Origin: Tetradesmus obliquus
Taxonomy: Eukaryota > Chlorophyta > Chlorophyceae > Sphaeropleales > Scenedesmaceae
Length of the DNA: 64,000 nucleotides
Direction: 5' to 3'
Assembly: GCA_030272155.1 (NCBI GenBank)
Contig: CP126201.1
Coordinates: 310,001 to 374,000 of the forward strand
Part shown: in pieces, positions 22,147 to 33,881 of the stretch
How positions within the stretch are numbered: the first letter of the stretch is position 1
How the letters are laid out: each line of letters begins with the position of its first letter
Notes under the pieces: generated by a model
The model's input: the letters and a program-made list of their open reading frames with translations, nothing else
The model's database searches: none
Told to the model about the DNA's origin: nothing
Position numbers and translations under genes: made by a program

Positions 22147-25100
22147 TTGGTGTTTGTTTGCTTTGAGTTCAAGCAAGAGGCACCTGCGCCTACCGCCAGC
22201 AAACCTAGAGTGATCAGGCGTAAACGCAGCCATGCACACAGCTACCAGTATAGTGCGACAGGTAACATATCATCTTACAAACATTGCATCGCTGATCGAG
22301 CACAAGCTCCTACCCCCAACGTATCTGGCACTCACGCCTTACTGGCTCTCACTCGCACGCAGGTTGTGGCGCAGCAGTCGCTTGCAGGAGCCCCAGCTGT
22401 GCTACGTCTTTCAGGAGTCCTCGCGTGCAGCAGACTGAGCCACCTCAGGTGGGCCTGAGCATGCCTAGAGCATGGCCTGATGCACTGCTGCTGCTGCCTT
22501 GTCTGCTGCTCAAGCAACATTGCAGCATGTTGCCCTGATCAGGCACATTCAAACTCCCGTTATACATTAGCAGGATGATGTTTTGACGGCGACCTGAACT
22601 GTCCTTGTGCTGCCTGCTGCTTGCTGTGCAGCTGGCCCACATGCAGCGCACAGCTGTCGACCTCAGCTAAAGAGCAGCAGGTGAGGCACATGCAGCGCGC
22701 CCCAGCTGCGCCCAGCCTGCTACGTTTCATTGCGCTTAAAGTAGCATGCAGCCGGCAGGTGTTTCTCAAGACTAATTTTCAGCTGTCGGGCAGCACCTGT
22801 CCTGCTCAGTCCTGAGGAGCAGTGCGGGCTGTGCATTGCCTGAAGTGCTGCAGTATGCTTGCCTACCTAGCAGCTGTAGCACGCCATTTAACCGCTCTGG
22901 GTTGTGGTCTGGCTGCTGTGCCGGGTGTGCAGCAGAGGCCAGCGAACGCAGCAACGGCAGAAGAAGCGTTAGTATGCAGCCAAGGCAGCAGAAGCAGAAG
23001 CAGCTGGTCTTGAGTAGCGGCACGACATGCTGCTGCATGCTGCAGTTGTAAGCAGTGGTAAGCAGCGCCCATGCATGCTCTGCACTTTGCATTCCTGCAG
23101 CAGTTCGATATTGAACTGCTTTCTAATTTAACTGCCCCTGGTGTTTCTTTGTGGTGCGCAGGAGACCCAAAGCAGCGAGCAGCAGCAGCAGCAAGCAAGC
23201 AGCAGCTCCTCACAAGCAGCAGCCGAAGAAGCAAGCAGCAGCGGCACCAGCAGCAGCGGCGCCGAGAGCAGCAGCAGCAGCAGCAGTGGCACCGAGAGCA
23301 GCAGCAGCGGCGCTGGTTTTGGCGGCTTCAAGCAGCAGTTTGACTCCTTCAAGTCGCGGCTAGGCGGCAGCAGCAGCAGCGGCGAGCAGCAGGAGCAGCT
23401 GCCGCTGGGGCAGCGTGCACACCAACTGTGGGACACTGTGCGACGGGAGGTTGCTGATGCTGTGCTGCCGCGGAATGAGCGCTACAGCCTGACGCGTGCG
23501 TATGAGGGGCCCACATACCAGGTGCGCAGTGCAGCTGTGTGCGCTTTGGGATTGTGTGCTGCTTGTGCGCGGCCGGTCGTGCGCGTGGCTCGTGTGCCGG
23601 TCCATAAGCAGGTGCCCGCTGTTGGGAAGCGTGATTGCATCAGTCGTGGCAGACGCAGAGAGATGTGCGCTTCAGGACAGCAATGGCGCTGTTCATGAGC
23701 GCAAGGTGTTGCCAGGCCCCGCCTGCAGCATCCGGCCCGGTCAAAGCCAGATCTACTGCATGCTGGCAACGTTTTTTTCGTAATGGTACATGTACAGCAC
23801 CACATAGTGATCAGATGCATGCGTGTCCTTCACTTCACGACATATGTATATCTTGTCTGCCTTCACCCAGGCGCCTGACACGCCGTTTGACGGCCCCGCA
23901 GCGTTGGAACTATTGCATGATAGATACTGCCGATTGCATCTGCCCCCCAAATGACTTGGATCCAGCACTGTCTCAGGTCTGCTGCAACGTACCTCCTTGG
24001 TGTTACCGCAGGCGCCTGACACGCCGTATGACGGCCCCACAGCGCTGGCAGCAGTCAAGGTGCCCGAGTCAAAGATGAACAAGGTGCTGTCCGACCTCTA
24101 CGAGAAGTTTGGGCACCACCCGCTGTTTGCAAAGCTGCGGCGCGTGGACATCAAGGACACCCCGATCTTCAAGAAGGGAGCTGAGCTGGCTGACGACATC
24201 AGGGACAAGTATGAGACCAGCGACCACCCAGCAGTGCACAAAGTCGAGGTGAGGCCGGCGTCCGCTGCCTGGCCTGCACATGTGTCAGTGCCAGCAAGGT
24301 TTGCGTGTTGTTGGGCTGCTCCCTGCTGCTGCTGCTGCTGCTGCTGCTGCCGCTTCCGCACCTGCTGCTGTCTCTGTAGTGAGCTATACCTGATGCGCAA
24401 GCCGTGGCCTGTATTGTACTGACACCCTGCATCGCTGTGTCTGCCGCCGCGCCTGCCTGCTGCTGGCCTCCATACATGCCACACAACCCTGTACAACAGG
24501 ACGTGAAGGCTAAGCTGTTTGGCATGAGTGAGACAGCCACTGCCATGGCCATCATCCGCAGCAGGGACCCGCGCTTCGACATGACCACGCTGCTGGACGG
24601 CGTGCGGTGAGCAGGCACAGCAGCAGCAGCAGCAGCGGCTGCAGCAGCCTGTAAACTCAGTAACAGCAGCTGTAGCAATAGCAGTTGTGGTGGCAGCAGC
24701 AGCAGCAGTTCACGCAGACAGCAGCAGCAGCAGCATCAGCAGCACGAATTGACAGCAGCAACTGCAGTCGCAGCAGTAAGGCAAGAAGAGAAGTTGCCTG
24801 CAGCAGTAACATTCTGCAAGCAACAACCTGCAGCTTGTGGCCGTTACTTCTGCAGCTGATGCGTCAGCAACTTGCGCTGCCAACATTGCACACTATTGCA
24901 GTCTCCAACGCTGTCGTTGATGCGTCGATCACACATCCTGCTTGTTCACACTGCTGTTGGCCGTTGCAGCTTTGACTCCCCTCGCGTGGTGAAGGCCTTC
25001 CTCACGCACGACCTGCCCACGCTGCGCAAGCACTGCGGCCCGGAGCTCATGGAGCGCCTGGAGGGCATCTTCAAGCACTTTGAGGCGCAGGTGCGTCACA

Positions 25101-26170
25101 TGTGTTATGTTATTGTTACTCTTTTGTGTCGTTCTTGTTATGCATGTTTTGGTGCACTGCGTTCCCGAGCACATGGAGCGCCTGGAGGGCATCTTCAAGC
25201 ACTTTGAGGCGCAGGTGCGTTGCATTCGGTGTTGCCCTATGTTATTTGTGTTATGTGTGTTATGCAAGTTGTGTTGCAGTGTGGCCGGGAGCTCATGAAG
25301 CGCCTGGAGGGCATCTTCAAGCACTTTTGAGGCGTAGGTGTGTGTTACATTGTCATGTATGTTTGTTACTTGCTTGTTACGTTGAATGTGTGCCTGTCTC
25401 CGTTTTGCTGCGACTTTGTTTGGTTGCTGCGATTGCATGCGTTCCTCAACAGCACCCAGTCCCTCGACCTGCTTGTCTGACCGGAACTGTTGGCTGACTG
25501 TCACAACTGCTGCTGCTGCTGCTGCTGAGCCAGGGCCTGTACGAGGACCCCACCATCCTGTTCACTGGCGAGCCTGAGCTAGTCGAACTGAAGATGGTGG
25601 AGGAGGAGCCGCTGGTGGTGCAATATAGCTGTTCAAACCGTTGGCGGACTTTTGCTGCTGCTGCTGCTGCTTCTTCTTGTCAATTTGTCTTGATTGCAGG
25701 GCCTGTACGAGGACCCCACCATTCTCTTCACCGGCGAGCCTGAGCTAGTCGAGCTCAAGATGGTTGAGGAGGAGCCGCTGGTGGTGGTGGAACAACTCAA
25801 AGCTGCTGCTTCAAACGAATGACTGACGCTTGCAATCGGTGCTGCTGCCGCTGCTCTCTTTTGTGTGCCTTTTCAGGGCCTATACGAGGACCCCACCATT
25901 CTCTTCACTGGTGAGCCTGAGCTAGTTGAATTGAAGATGGTCGAAGAGGAGCCGCTGGTGGTGGTGCAGTTTGCGTGCCAGCAGCTCAAGTGCACGCGCG
26001 ACAAGTTTGGCAACGTGATGGATGGCAGCCCAAACAGCATCCAGAAGGTGTTCTATTTCTGGGGGCTGCAGCAGGAGAGCCAGCCGGTAGTGCTGCCTGA
26101 TGGCCGGGTGCTGCCGCCGCGCTTTGTGATCAAGGACATGATGTGGCAGTCCATGCTGGCACTGGTGTAA
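22147..26170 (+). CDS. TIM44: Mitochondrial import inner membrane translocase subunit TIM44
   Basis: Exons in phase: one ending at 22448, then 22632-22680, 23162-23521, 24012-24248, 24500-24606, 24970-25090 and 25877-26170 (stop TAA). The first ATG is uncertain; 22147 is the in-frame ATG of the first exon, and the true presequence may start later. The N-terminal part reads like a mitochondrial presequence ending near LSTSAKEQQ, followed by a Gln/Ser-rich linker and FGGFKQQFDSFKSRLGG. The C-terminal Tim44 domain is clear: DVKAKLFGMSETATAMAIIR, RDPRFDMTTLL, LPTLRKHCGPELMERL, and TRDKFGNVMDGSPNSIQKVF with FYFWGLQQE. TIM44 tethers matrix Hsp70 to the TIM23 channel and drives protein import. About 430 residues, the usual size. 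Several introns and the 3' flank carry junction copies. Confidence 0.9.
23866..23912 (+). repeat. Acceptor-side copy of TIM44 exon at 24012
   Basis: CAG plus about 40 nt of the exon that begins APDTPYDG are repeated 143 bp upstream of the true exon; the copy reads APDTPFDG and then drifts. Confidence 0.88.
25161..25342 (+). repeat. Two donor-side copies of TIM44 exon 24970-25090
   Basis: Copies at about 25163-25217 and 25284-25342 repeat the exon end LMERLEGIFKHFEAQ plus donor. The first keeps frame and GTGCGT donor with one amino-acid change; the second has an extra T and a stop. Confidence 0.92.
25518..25792 (+). repeat. Two acceptor-side copies of TIM44 last exon
   Basis: Copies at 25532-25621 and 25699-25791 each have a CAG acceptor and the first ~90 nt of the last exon (GLYEDPTILFTGEPELVELK). 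Each differs from the true exon at eight codons, and all sixteen differences are synonymous. Neither has a donor of normal strength at its end. Confidence 0.93.
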
Positions 26171-26275
26171 GGCGGTGTGATGGGGCCATGTGTGCATGGG
26201 TTTGAGCAAGTTTTTGGGTGTTCAGTTGCCAACTGAACGCAGTGCGTTTTGGCGGCCACCTCTGAGTGTCAAAGT

Positions 26276-26320
<45 letters not shown>

Positions 26321-26335
26321 CAATCAATGTGACGC

Positions 26336-26762
26336 GCATGATGACCAAGGACAGGATGTGGCAGTCCATGCTGGCACTGGTGTAGTTTATGCCAGGCAGC
26401 TGTCAGTGGGTGTCGCTGTCTTGCAGGCGCGGGTGGCCGTGTGCACGTGTCAGATTCACCAGAAGATGCAAGTTGATTTGTTTCTGGGTGTGTCAGGACA
26501 TGATGTGGCAGTCCATGCAGGCGCTGGTGCGAGGCGGCGTTTGGGTGCCAGCAGTAGATGCCTTTCAGCAGTTTTGTGTGCAGTAACAGGTGTGTTGGTG
26601 CTAGCTGTGGATGGCTGTCAGCAAGTTTTGTGTGTTCAGTTGTGCTGTTGCAGCAACCACTGAGTATCTTTCAAACCGTGAGTGCCAAAGTAAGCAGCTG
26701 CAGCCGTTCTGACGCGCATCGAGATCAATATATGGCAGTTGATGCTGGCGCTGGTGTAGAGA
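26336..26762 (+). repeat. Three 3'-flank copies of the TIM44 stop-codon region
   Basis: The end of the last exon (DMMWQSMLALV, stop) with following untranslated sequence is repeated at about 26340-26388, 26496-26535 and 26712-26760. Two copies keep a stop directly after LALV or LALV-like sequence. A (CAG)n tract at 26278-26316 sits inside the first unit. Confidence 0.85.
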
Positions 26763-27052
26763 CTCGAAGAAGGCTTGTCTGCTAGATGACCCAACGAGTG
26801 GCACCCGCTAAAGAAGAAGACTCGCCCGCTCACAATCAAGGATGCACTCTCACACGTGTGAGGGCAAAAAAGTGATGTGCTCATTGTCACGTTGGCTTGG
26901 GCAGGGGCAAACGTTGCTTAGTGCATGCAATGACGAGGTGCCACAGGGTATGGCATCTGTCCGGAACCTTGCAGGCGTGACTTCTCGACTGTCGAAGCGG
27001 ATTATCCGGGTGTGATCTTAGCAACGCCTGGGGATAGCCGGCTTTGCATAGC

Positions 27053-27059
27053 TATAAAA
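27053..27059 (+). promoter_or_regulatory. Probable TATA box
   Basis: TATAAAA lies about 160 bp upstream of the ATG at 27219, in an otherwise mixed region, and fits a core promoter for the secreted-protein gene. Confidence 0.5.
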
Positions 27060-27218
27060 AAACAGAGAGACTTGATTAAATTACATTCACGGAACAGTTC
27101 TACGCTGGAGCGGTGAAACAACATCTGGGTCACCGAGACACTTTTGCAGCTGGTCACCTGACGTGTACCAATTGCAACACGGGCTTTCAAGGACTTCAAC
27201 CAAGCTCATCGCAGCAGT

Positions 27219-28684
27219 ATGATGCTCAGAAAACCCATCTGGCAACCTGCTCCACTACTGCTGTTGCTGGCACTTCTTGTCAGCACATGCAGGGCAGCTG
27301 CTGCTGCAGCTGCTGCTGCTGCTGCTGCTGCTGCTCCTGGCACTGCATCAGTAGCAACATGCAAATGGTTTGCGTACGACACAAGGAACCCATCATCAGC
27401 AGGCTACTGCACGGTCAGTGACTCTTACTACCTGACCATACCAGCAGAGCCCAGCAGCTTCGTCTCCAAGCAGCTCAGCCGGGTGTTTGCACGGCAGCAC
27501 CTGTGCAATGCAGCCTCGACAGAGGCCGCCTGCAAAGGCCTGCAGCAGCAGCAGCAGCAGCGTGGCCTGGGCTGTAATTGGAGCTGGGCTGCACAGAGCT
27601 GCAACGCCAGGGAGCGGTCTGATTGGAGCTGGTTCAGCAGGTGAACTTAGACAACAGCAGCAGCAGCAGCAGCTGCTGCAGCAGCACGATTGGCAGCAAG
27701 CAGGATGGCAGCAAACGAGAATGGCAGCATGCTTAGCAGTAGCAAAGCGTGGCACATTGTGCACAGCAGCTCACCCTCGCCACTGCAGATGTGGCCATTT
27801 GCGGCTTGGCATGGCATGGCAGGGCGTGCCAGCATGCAACAGCAGGGGGAGCTGCAAGTTGCGGCTCCACCTACAGCACACTGTGGCATCAGCAACGTTG
27901 CCAGGTAACGTGCAGGGCACCTACCGCGCATGCCTGCTGACAGCATGTTTCGTTTGTCATGCTGCTGTCACCACCTGCCAGGCACGCCTATGCTGAGGAG
28001 ACGCATGATTGGCTGTGGTGCCCAGGCTCCCCCTATGCCACCTACAAGGCATGCAGCCGCATACCTCCCGGCCAGGACGCACAGTGCAAGGCAGCAAAGG
28101 GCTGTGCGGTGGAAGCCAGCAGCAGCAGCAGCAGCGGCGGCGGTGGGTCAGGCCTCTTCTGCACCGCTGCTTTCATGGCCAAGATGAGTCAGCAGCAGCA
28201 AGCTGCTTGGTTTGACCGCTTCCGTGCGCTTGATCCTTCTATCGTTGGCAGCTGCGAGTCAGTCTGCTACCTCGGAGGTGTCTTTAGCTGTGCTGGCGTC
28301 AATGACATGCCAGACAACTCAACTGCACTCACCACCAGCAACAGCAGTACATGGAGTAAGGTTGCTGGTGCCAAAGCAGGACAGACATCTGCCCAGGGAG
28401 CAGCAGCAGCAGCAGCAGCAGCCAGCCCCAGGGAGGCAGCCTGCAGGCGCAACCGCAGCTGCAGCTGGAGCAGTGAAAGCCGCTACTGCAGCACCAACCT
28501 GATGGGCGATGATGCCTGGGGGCAGGCGGCAGCGGTTGCAGCAGCACAGTGCTCTGCGCTGAGCAAGGATAGGAGCACTTGTGAGGGGGGCAGCCCACAG
28601 GGCAGTGTGGAGCTGCTGGTGTCACGGGTTCAGCAGTACAGGGACTACCAGCAGCTGGCTGGCAGTCATGCGTGTGCAGGTTAG
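27219..28684 (+). CDS. Secreted or luminal Cys/Trp-rich protein
   Basis: Two exons, 27219-27640 and 27980-28684, join in phase (Ser-Arg-His at the junction). The N-terminus is a clear signal peptide: basic MMLRKPIWQ, then a long Leu/Ala core. The mature protein is rich in spaced cysteines with recurring CxWSWxxxSC-like units (CNWSWAAQSC, SDWSWF, CSWSSESRYC), separated by Gln and Ala runs. It has about 20 cysteines and one likely glycosylation site (NSS or NST). This resembles lineage-specific cell-wall or extracellular proteins of green algae, but I recognise no named domain. The stop at 28682-28684 overlaps a possible donor (GTTAGT), so a further exon cannot be excluded. TATA box upstream at 27053. 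Confidence 0.6.
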
Positions 28685-29533
28685 TGTTGCTGATGGTGCC
28701 GGCTGCAGCGTGCAGCTGCAGTGTTTCTGCATTGGTGTCAAGCTCGCCCAGGTCTCGTAACAGTCTGAGTCAGAGGGGGCAGAGGTGGGAAGCTGTTGCA
28801 TATGGAATGTCAGCAGCGCCAGGCGTGTGGCTTGCCTTGTGCCTGTGTGGGAATGCATGCTGCACGGCTGTGCCTGTGCAGTTTGTGTGCCTACTGGCAT
28901 TTCCAGCTCAGGCCGCTTATCTACGTAGCTGGTGTACTGCTGGCAGGCAACACAAGCAGCACCCACATATATTGGGTAAAGAAGGATTGATGTTTTTAGG
29001 GCTGTTGTGGTTGCAGCGTATCAGCAGTTGTGTGTTGCAGACACTGGGGAGGTTGATGGTGATTTGTCAAACCTTGGGTGAGAGAGAGTGCCTCACTCAC
29101 TGGCTTGCTCTGCAGTTTGATGTGCATTTTTCGCATCAAATTATCACAATCGCCTAGGAAGTTATTTTTTCGGTCTTCGTGCACCAAATGCAGCAGCTGA
29201 GTAGTATGCTGGTAGTGTTGTTGCCTTTGTTGATCAGCAGCAGCCACCATTGTCGGGCAGCACAGGGCAGTATGGCTGTTGGCGCTGATCAGCCATAAAT
29301 ACAGACAACCCCAGAGCACGTGCTGTTGCCAGAAGATTGTGTATACGAGTACAAGCAATCATGGTGTTGAAAGAGTGGCCACGTACTACGCGGTTTAGTA
29401 AACCGCATGTACCATTTTTCAGCATCATATCACAGCAGTCACCGAGGATGGCAAACCCCGCTAGGCCTGGCACGGGCACTCAGCCGCCTGGTGCTCCCAA
29501 TGCCATACACCACATATGCCTTTTTTCACAAGT
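28685..29533. other. Convergent intergenic region, nothing recognised
   Basis: This lies between the 3' ends of the secreted-protein gene (+) and the helical-repeat gene (-). No coding resemblance, repeat array or RNA gene is visible. Confidence 0.4.
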
Positions 29534-32500
29534 TCAGTCAATCTCCATATCCAAACCACCTCCGACGCTAGCATCCATATCCCGACCACTTCCGTCACTA
29601 ACATCCATGTCAGAAGACCCTGCGGGGTGCAGTGGCGCCACCACCGTATGATGAGCAAAAGACCAATCACTAAATCGCTCGACAGAGTTGAGTGCCATGG
29701 TGTCAAAGAAAAGCGTTGGCGCTAGCCGCTGCCGCTTTGACCTGCGTGTGCTTGGGCTACCTCTCTCTGCAGGGCTGTGCGGTGCACCGCCACAGCCGCT
29801 GCTGCCTTCTGCAGCGCCTGCTGCCAATGAAGCACCATCCCACTGCCTTTTACCCAAAGAAGCCAGCGTGTGTTGTGGCACAGCAACAGCTGCGTGTTGG
29901 TCATTTGCTGGCAGCTGCCAGTGCTGAATGGGCGGCACCGTGTAGCCTGGCAGGGCAGCAGCTGCCAGCAGCAGTTCATGCACCACTGCCAGGTCCAGCT
30001 CTGCTGCTGCTGGGCAGGCGCACAGTGCTGCCACCTGAGGCCCGTCCTGCTGCTGCACCGCTGCACGCAGCTGTGTTGCCAGCTGCCCAGCAATGTAGCA
30101 CGCCAACGCTGTTGCTGCAGGCTGTGGACTGGCAGCCCTAGGTAAGGCATCCGCAGAGCAGCTTGGCCACCGCCAGTCTGCAATGAACAGGCTGTCAGGG
30201 AAACCATATGGCGTCACGTTGCGCACCCCTGCCCTGCGCCTTGCCCTGCGCCTTGGTGCGCGACTGGCGTAGTTGTAGCAGCTGAACACATACAGCAACA
30301 CCTGCCCCAAGCCAGCAGGTGGATGTGGGCTGCACCAGGGCTCTGCAGCAGCAGCTTGACGCAGCCAACATCCCTGGCAGCGATGGGCAACACCAGCAGG
30401 GAGGTCAGCTCGCTTGCTGAGGTGATGCTGGCTGCTGCCTGGCTGCCGAAAAGGTGCTGGATGACACCCAATGGTGGCCCTGCCCTGCTGTCATGTGCCA
30501 CCTGCATTGCCACTTTCAGGAAGCATGACAGCGGCCAGCCATACAGATCTGCTGCTGCGTCCCACTGGCATAACACAGACAGGCAGCTGACAGCTGCATC
30601 TGCTACCTGTCCGGGCTGCTGGAACTGCTTGCTGCTGGTGGCCTGCTGCTGTGGCAAATTGCTTGCTGCTGGTGGTGCTGGTGCTGGCGACCATGGGATG
30701 CCATGGCAGCTGGATGCTGGCTTGATAGCTGAGCGCGCTGCAGCTGTCACTGCAAACTCCAGCAGTTGGCTAACGCTCCTGCTGTCCAGCTTAGCACATG
30801 CAGGGAGCGTCAGCAAGGCCTTCAGGTTGCTGCTGTGCTGGGTGGTCACTGCAAGCTTCAACAAGCGCCCCAACAACTCCACATCCACTGCAGGTGCGGT
30901 TGGCCCAATCATGTAACGGCTGCAGTCAACACCGAATTGCACTGTCTGCCGCAGCTGCCACGCCGACAAATCAGCTTCACTCACATGGTTCCATGCACGG
31001 TGCCACTTGAAGTAGGTGTCCACAACTTTTGAGTTCCGATCCCCATGCGGTGTAGCAGCTTCACAACGCAGCAGCTGCCCCAGCTGCTTGCCCTGCAGGC
31101 TGCGCACTGCTGGAAGGTTCCATGGGCGGAGAAAAGCACAGCTGTTGCTGCATCTCACTGCTGCTGCCAGCACCTGAAAACACCCATGCGCAGTGAATCT
31201 GACTGCCTCGCCATCCTCCATTGTAATAGATGCCTTCCATTGACCAAAGGCCTTGGAAAGCAATGCCATCAGCATCGTCTTTGCATCAGTCTGTACTGCA
31301 AGCTCTACAGCTGGCACGAGCACGTCATCAGCTACCGCAGACCTGGAGCCTAGCAGCGCCTGTAGGCTGCCATAGCTCCCTGACCGCACTGCTGCCTGTA
31401 GTGCTGCAGCCACTGTAGCTGGCCGCAGCTGGTGGAATGCAGGAACCTCAGCCAGCAGCCGCAAGCTGTGGCTGTCTCCGTTTGCTGCTGCTGCCTCTAC
31501 TATGCTGCTCAGCTGAGTTCGGCTGATGTGTTGGGCAGCTGGCAGGCCGCAGAGCTTTGTCAGCAGGTCGCAGCACGTGCCTACCTCCAGCGCCTTGCGC
31601 ATCAAGGTTGCTACTGCGTCTGCTGGCAGCTGCCGTGCACCTGGCAGATCAAAAAGAAAGCACAGGCGGCAATCTGAAAAGGGGGCGCTGGCATCCAGCG
31701 CGAAAGCACGCTCAATGAGTGGTAGCAGCTGCTCAGAGGTCAGGTCACTCCAGCTGGCTCCCAGGAGCCGCCGGTTGACACTCAATTGATGTATGTGGTC
31801 GTGCTCAAGTGCAGTGTGCAGCAGACCAAAGGCTTCTGCTCTGGAGATACGCAACTGCGGTTGCGCGCTGTTGAGTGAGGTGCCTGGCATTGTGAAGCCG
31901 ATGCTGTTGATGGACAGGTGCAGGAGGTCAGGCAGGTCTGCGTCATCAACCTGCACAGGACATCAACAGCGATCGAACATCAGCACCAGTGACTGTCGCA
32001 GCCGCAGCAGCACAAAACATGTACTACAGTAAGCCATTGCAACCATGCACACATTGGCATAAAAAGGCCAGCTCAACAGTTGCAAGGAACATGCTGACTG
32101 AAGCACAGCTCACCTCATAGCCTGCATCCAATGCAGGATCCTCAGGCGGCGAGTTGCTGCACAGCACCTTAAGGATGGGCGGGATGTTTTGGGAGCTCTG
32201 CACAGCGATCCAGACCTCAACTCCTGCAGTTCAGCATGCATGTCAAAAGGATGAGATGTCTTGCAACAGAAGCTAGCTTAACGCATCTCCCTCTGACGCT
32301 GGCTATGCTGCGGTTTCAACCAGCTCTGTAGCGCATGCTCACGGTTTACATGCTTGCATGATGTTCCACACAGACTCAGTTGTCCTGCAAGTTGCTGCTG
32401 GTGTGTAATGCGTAGGTTACGTACCGTATACGCAGCTGGATGAGTGCCAGAGGCTACGGCATCAGGCGGCAGCTCTCCTGCCTAGCGTTGACGTGCCCAA

Positions 32501-32974
32501 GCAGAGTTGCATGGCTGGCACAGGATTACTGGTGCTGAACTCACGATTCAGCTGCTCACCTTCCACGCGGCGCCTGGCTGCTGCTACAATTTCCTTGTAA
32601 GGCACCTTTACGCCAAACTTGCAAAGCTCTCTGGCCAGATGCTGCGGTACGCGGTTGATGGCCAGAAGTCCTGCAGGAATGCTGGGGTGCTCTGCCAGGC
32701 GCGCTTCTGGCAGGCTGTTGAGCAGCCAGCGCACCACAGCAGTTGCCTTGCGCTGCGATTGGGATGTTCTGGCATATGCTGCATCTGCTACTGCTGTCAG
32801 CAGCCAGGCAGGGTCGGGCTGCTGTCTCAGCAGCTGCAGCCATGCAGAGCGCAGCAGTTTGCTGCTTGCACACATGCAGCAGACATCCAGCAAGCTCCAT
32901 TCACCAGCTGCAGCGAAGCAGGCAGCATACAACACAGAGGGTGCGCTGAGTAGTGCAGTAGCTTGGATGGTCAC
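29534..32974 (-). CDS. Large helical-repeat protein of unknown function, 957 aa
   Basis: Four minus-strand exons close in phase: 32974-32560, 32223-32114, 31950-30302 and 30233-29534. The protein is built of loosely repeated helical units with a recurring pattern of Leu-rich helices (LLxLPxxxxL, LPxAxVSQLLExAV), reminiscent of ankyrin- or ARM-like solenoids but without their consensus. The motif YKEIVAAARRRVEGVEVW spans exons 1 and 2. The C-terminal part has an RRSKRQRL cluster that could be a nuclear signal, followed by an acidic Asp/Ser/Gly tail. The 68-bp intron 30234-30301 is needed to keep frame. No family is recognised; it may belong to a lineage-specific expanded family. No exon copies are seen around these exons. 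Confidence 0.65.
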
Positions 32975-33485
32975 CGAATTAGCATGTTACTCGCAACACT
33001 TGCAGTAGACAGCAGCAGTACTGTTGGCGCGATGGAGTATGCCTGTGCCGCACCTGCAAAGCCTGCCTGCAGAAGCTCGTAAACCTTATCCCGGTCGGAA
33101 CTGGGAGGTTTGAATTTGCCATTCGTCGACCTGCATTCAAACTTGCTGCCGTTGAAGGACTGGACGAGATGTGGTTTGCGGCAGCCAAATGCTCGTCAAT
33201 CCAAGTTTATTACTTGAACAATCCAACTTGAAGTTTTGGCCAGCCTGCGAAACCACCATCAGCTCAATGGGCGTCAAGAACATGAGCTTAGGGTTTGGTC
33301 AACAGAAGAAAAGGCTGGTGGAGGCTACACCACCAGAAAATGCTGGTGGAGGCTCCACCGTGGAGCTGCGGCACATGATCATCGCATGACAATGACTTAA
33401 GTCACTATGCAGCAGTAAATACACAAGGATGCAAGGTCTGATGTCTGCTGCAGCAGGGCACTGCATCAGCATCACAGCGCCAACA

Positions 33486-33845
33486 TCAAACTTCCTCGTC
33501 GTCTGTAGCAATGTACAGCACACTGCTCTCATCATCACTGCCAGCGCTGTCATCCTGCTGCCGCTGCTGCTGCTGCTGCTGGCTGCACGCATACGCCTCA
33601 TCTAGCAGCAACTTGCCTGCCTCACCCAGCTGCAGGCAAAAAGATGCAAAGCACAGAGACGAAGTTGGTATGATCATTAATCGTTTTTTGTTCATTGCGT
33701 GTGTGTGCTTGTTGTAAGAAGGCGAAGCGTTGATTACGAGCTGTAATCTTCTGGCGTGCTTGTCCACGGCCATGTGATCAGCAGCCCGTACCTGACAGGA
33801 AGCTGGTTTTCCAGGAGTGTGTTCCAAATCTATCATCTGCATCAA
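33486..33845 (-). CDS. Possible small acidic protein, uncertain
   Basis: An open frame of 119 codons ends EEV-stop at 33486. Its last part (LGEAGKLLLDEAYACSQ, polyGln, then Asp/Ser-rich SDDESSVLYIATDDEEV) has the composition of a real C-terminal exon and is preceded by a good acceptor at about 33630; a good donor (CAG/GTACGG) lies near 33792. It could be a two-exon gene of about 66 residues or the end of a longer gene running antisense to the permease's first exon. No family is recognised. Confidence 0.3.
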   Translation of the reverse strand: MMQMIDLEHTPGKPASCQVRAADHMAVDKHARRLQLVINASPSYNKHTHAMNKKRLMIIPTSSLCFASFCLQLGEAGKLLLDEAYACSQQQQQQRQQDDSAGSDDESSVLYIATDDEEV

Positions 33846-33881
33846 TACCTGCAGCGCATCTTACCTGCTCTCGCTGCAGCA

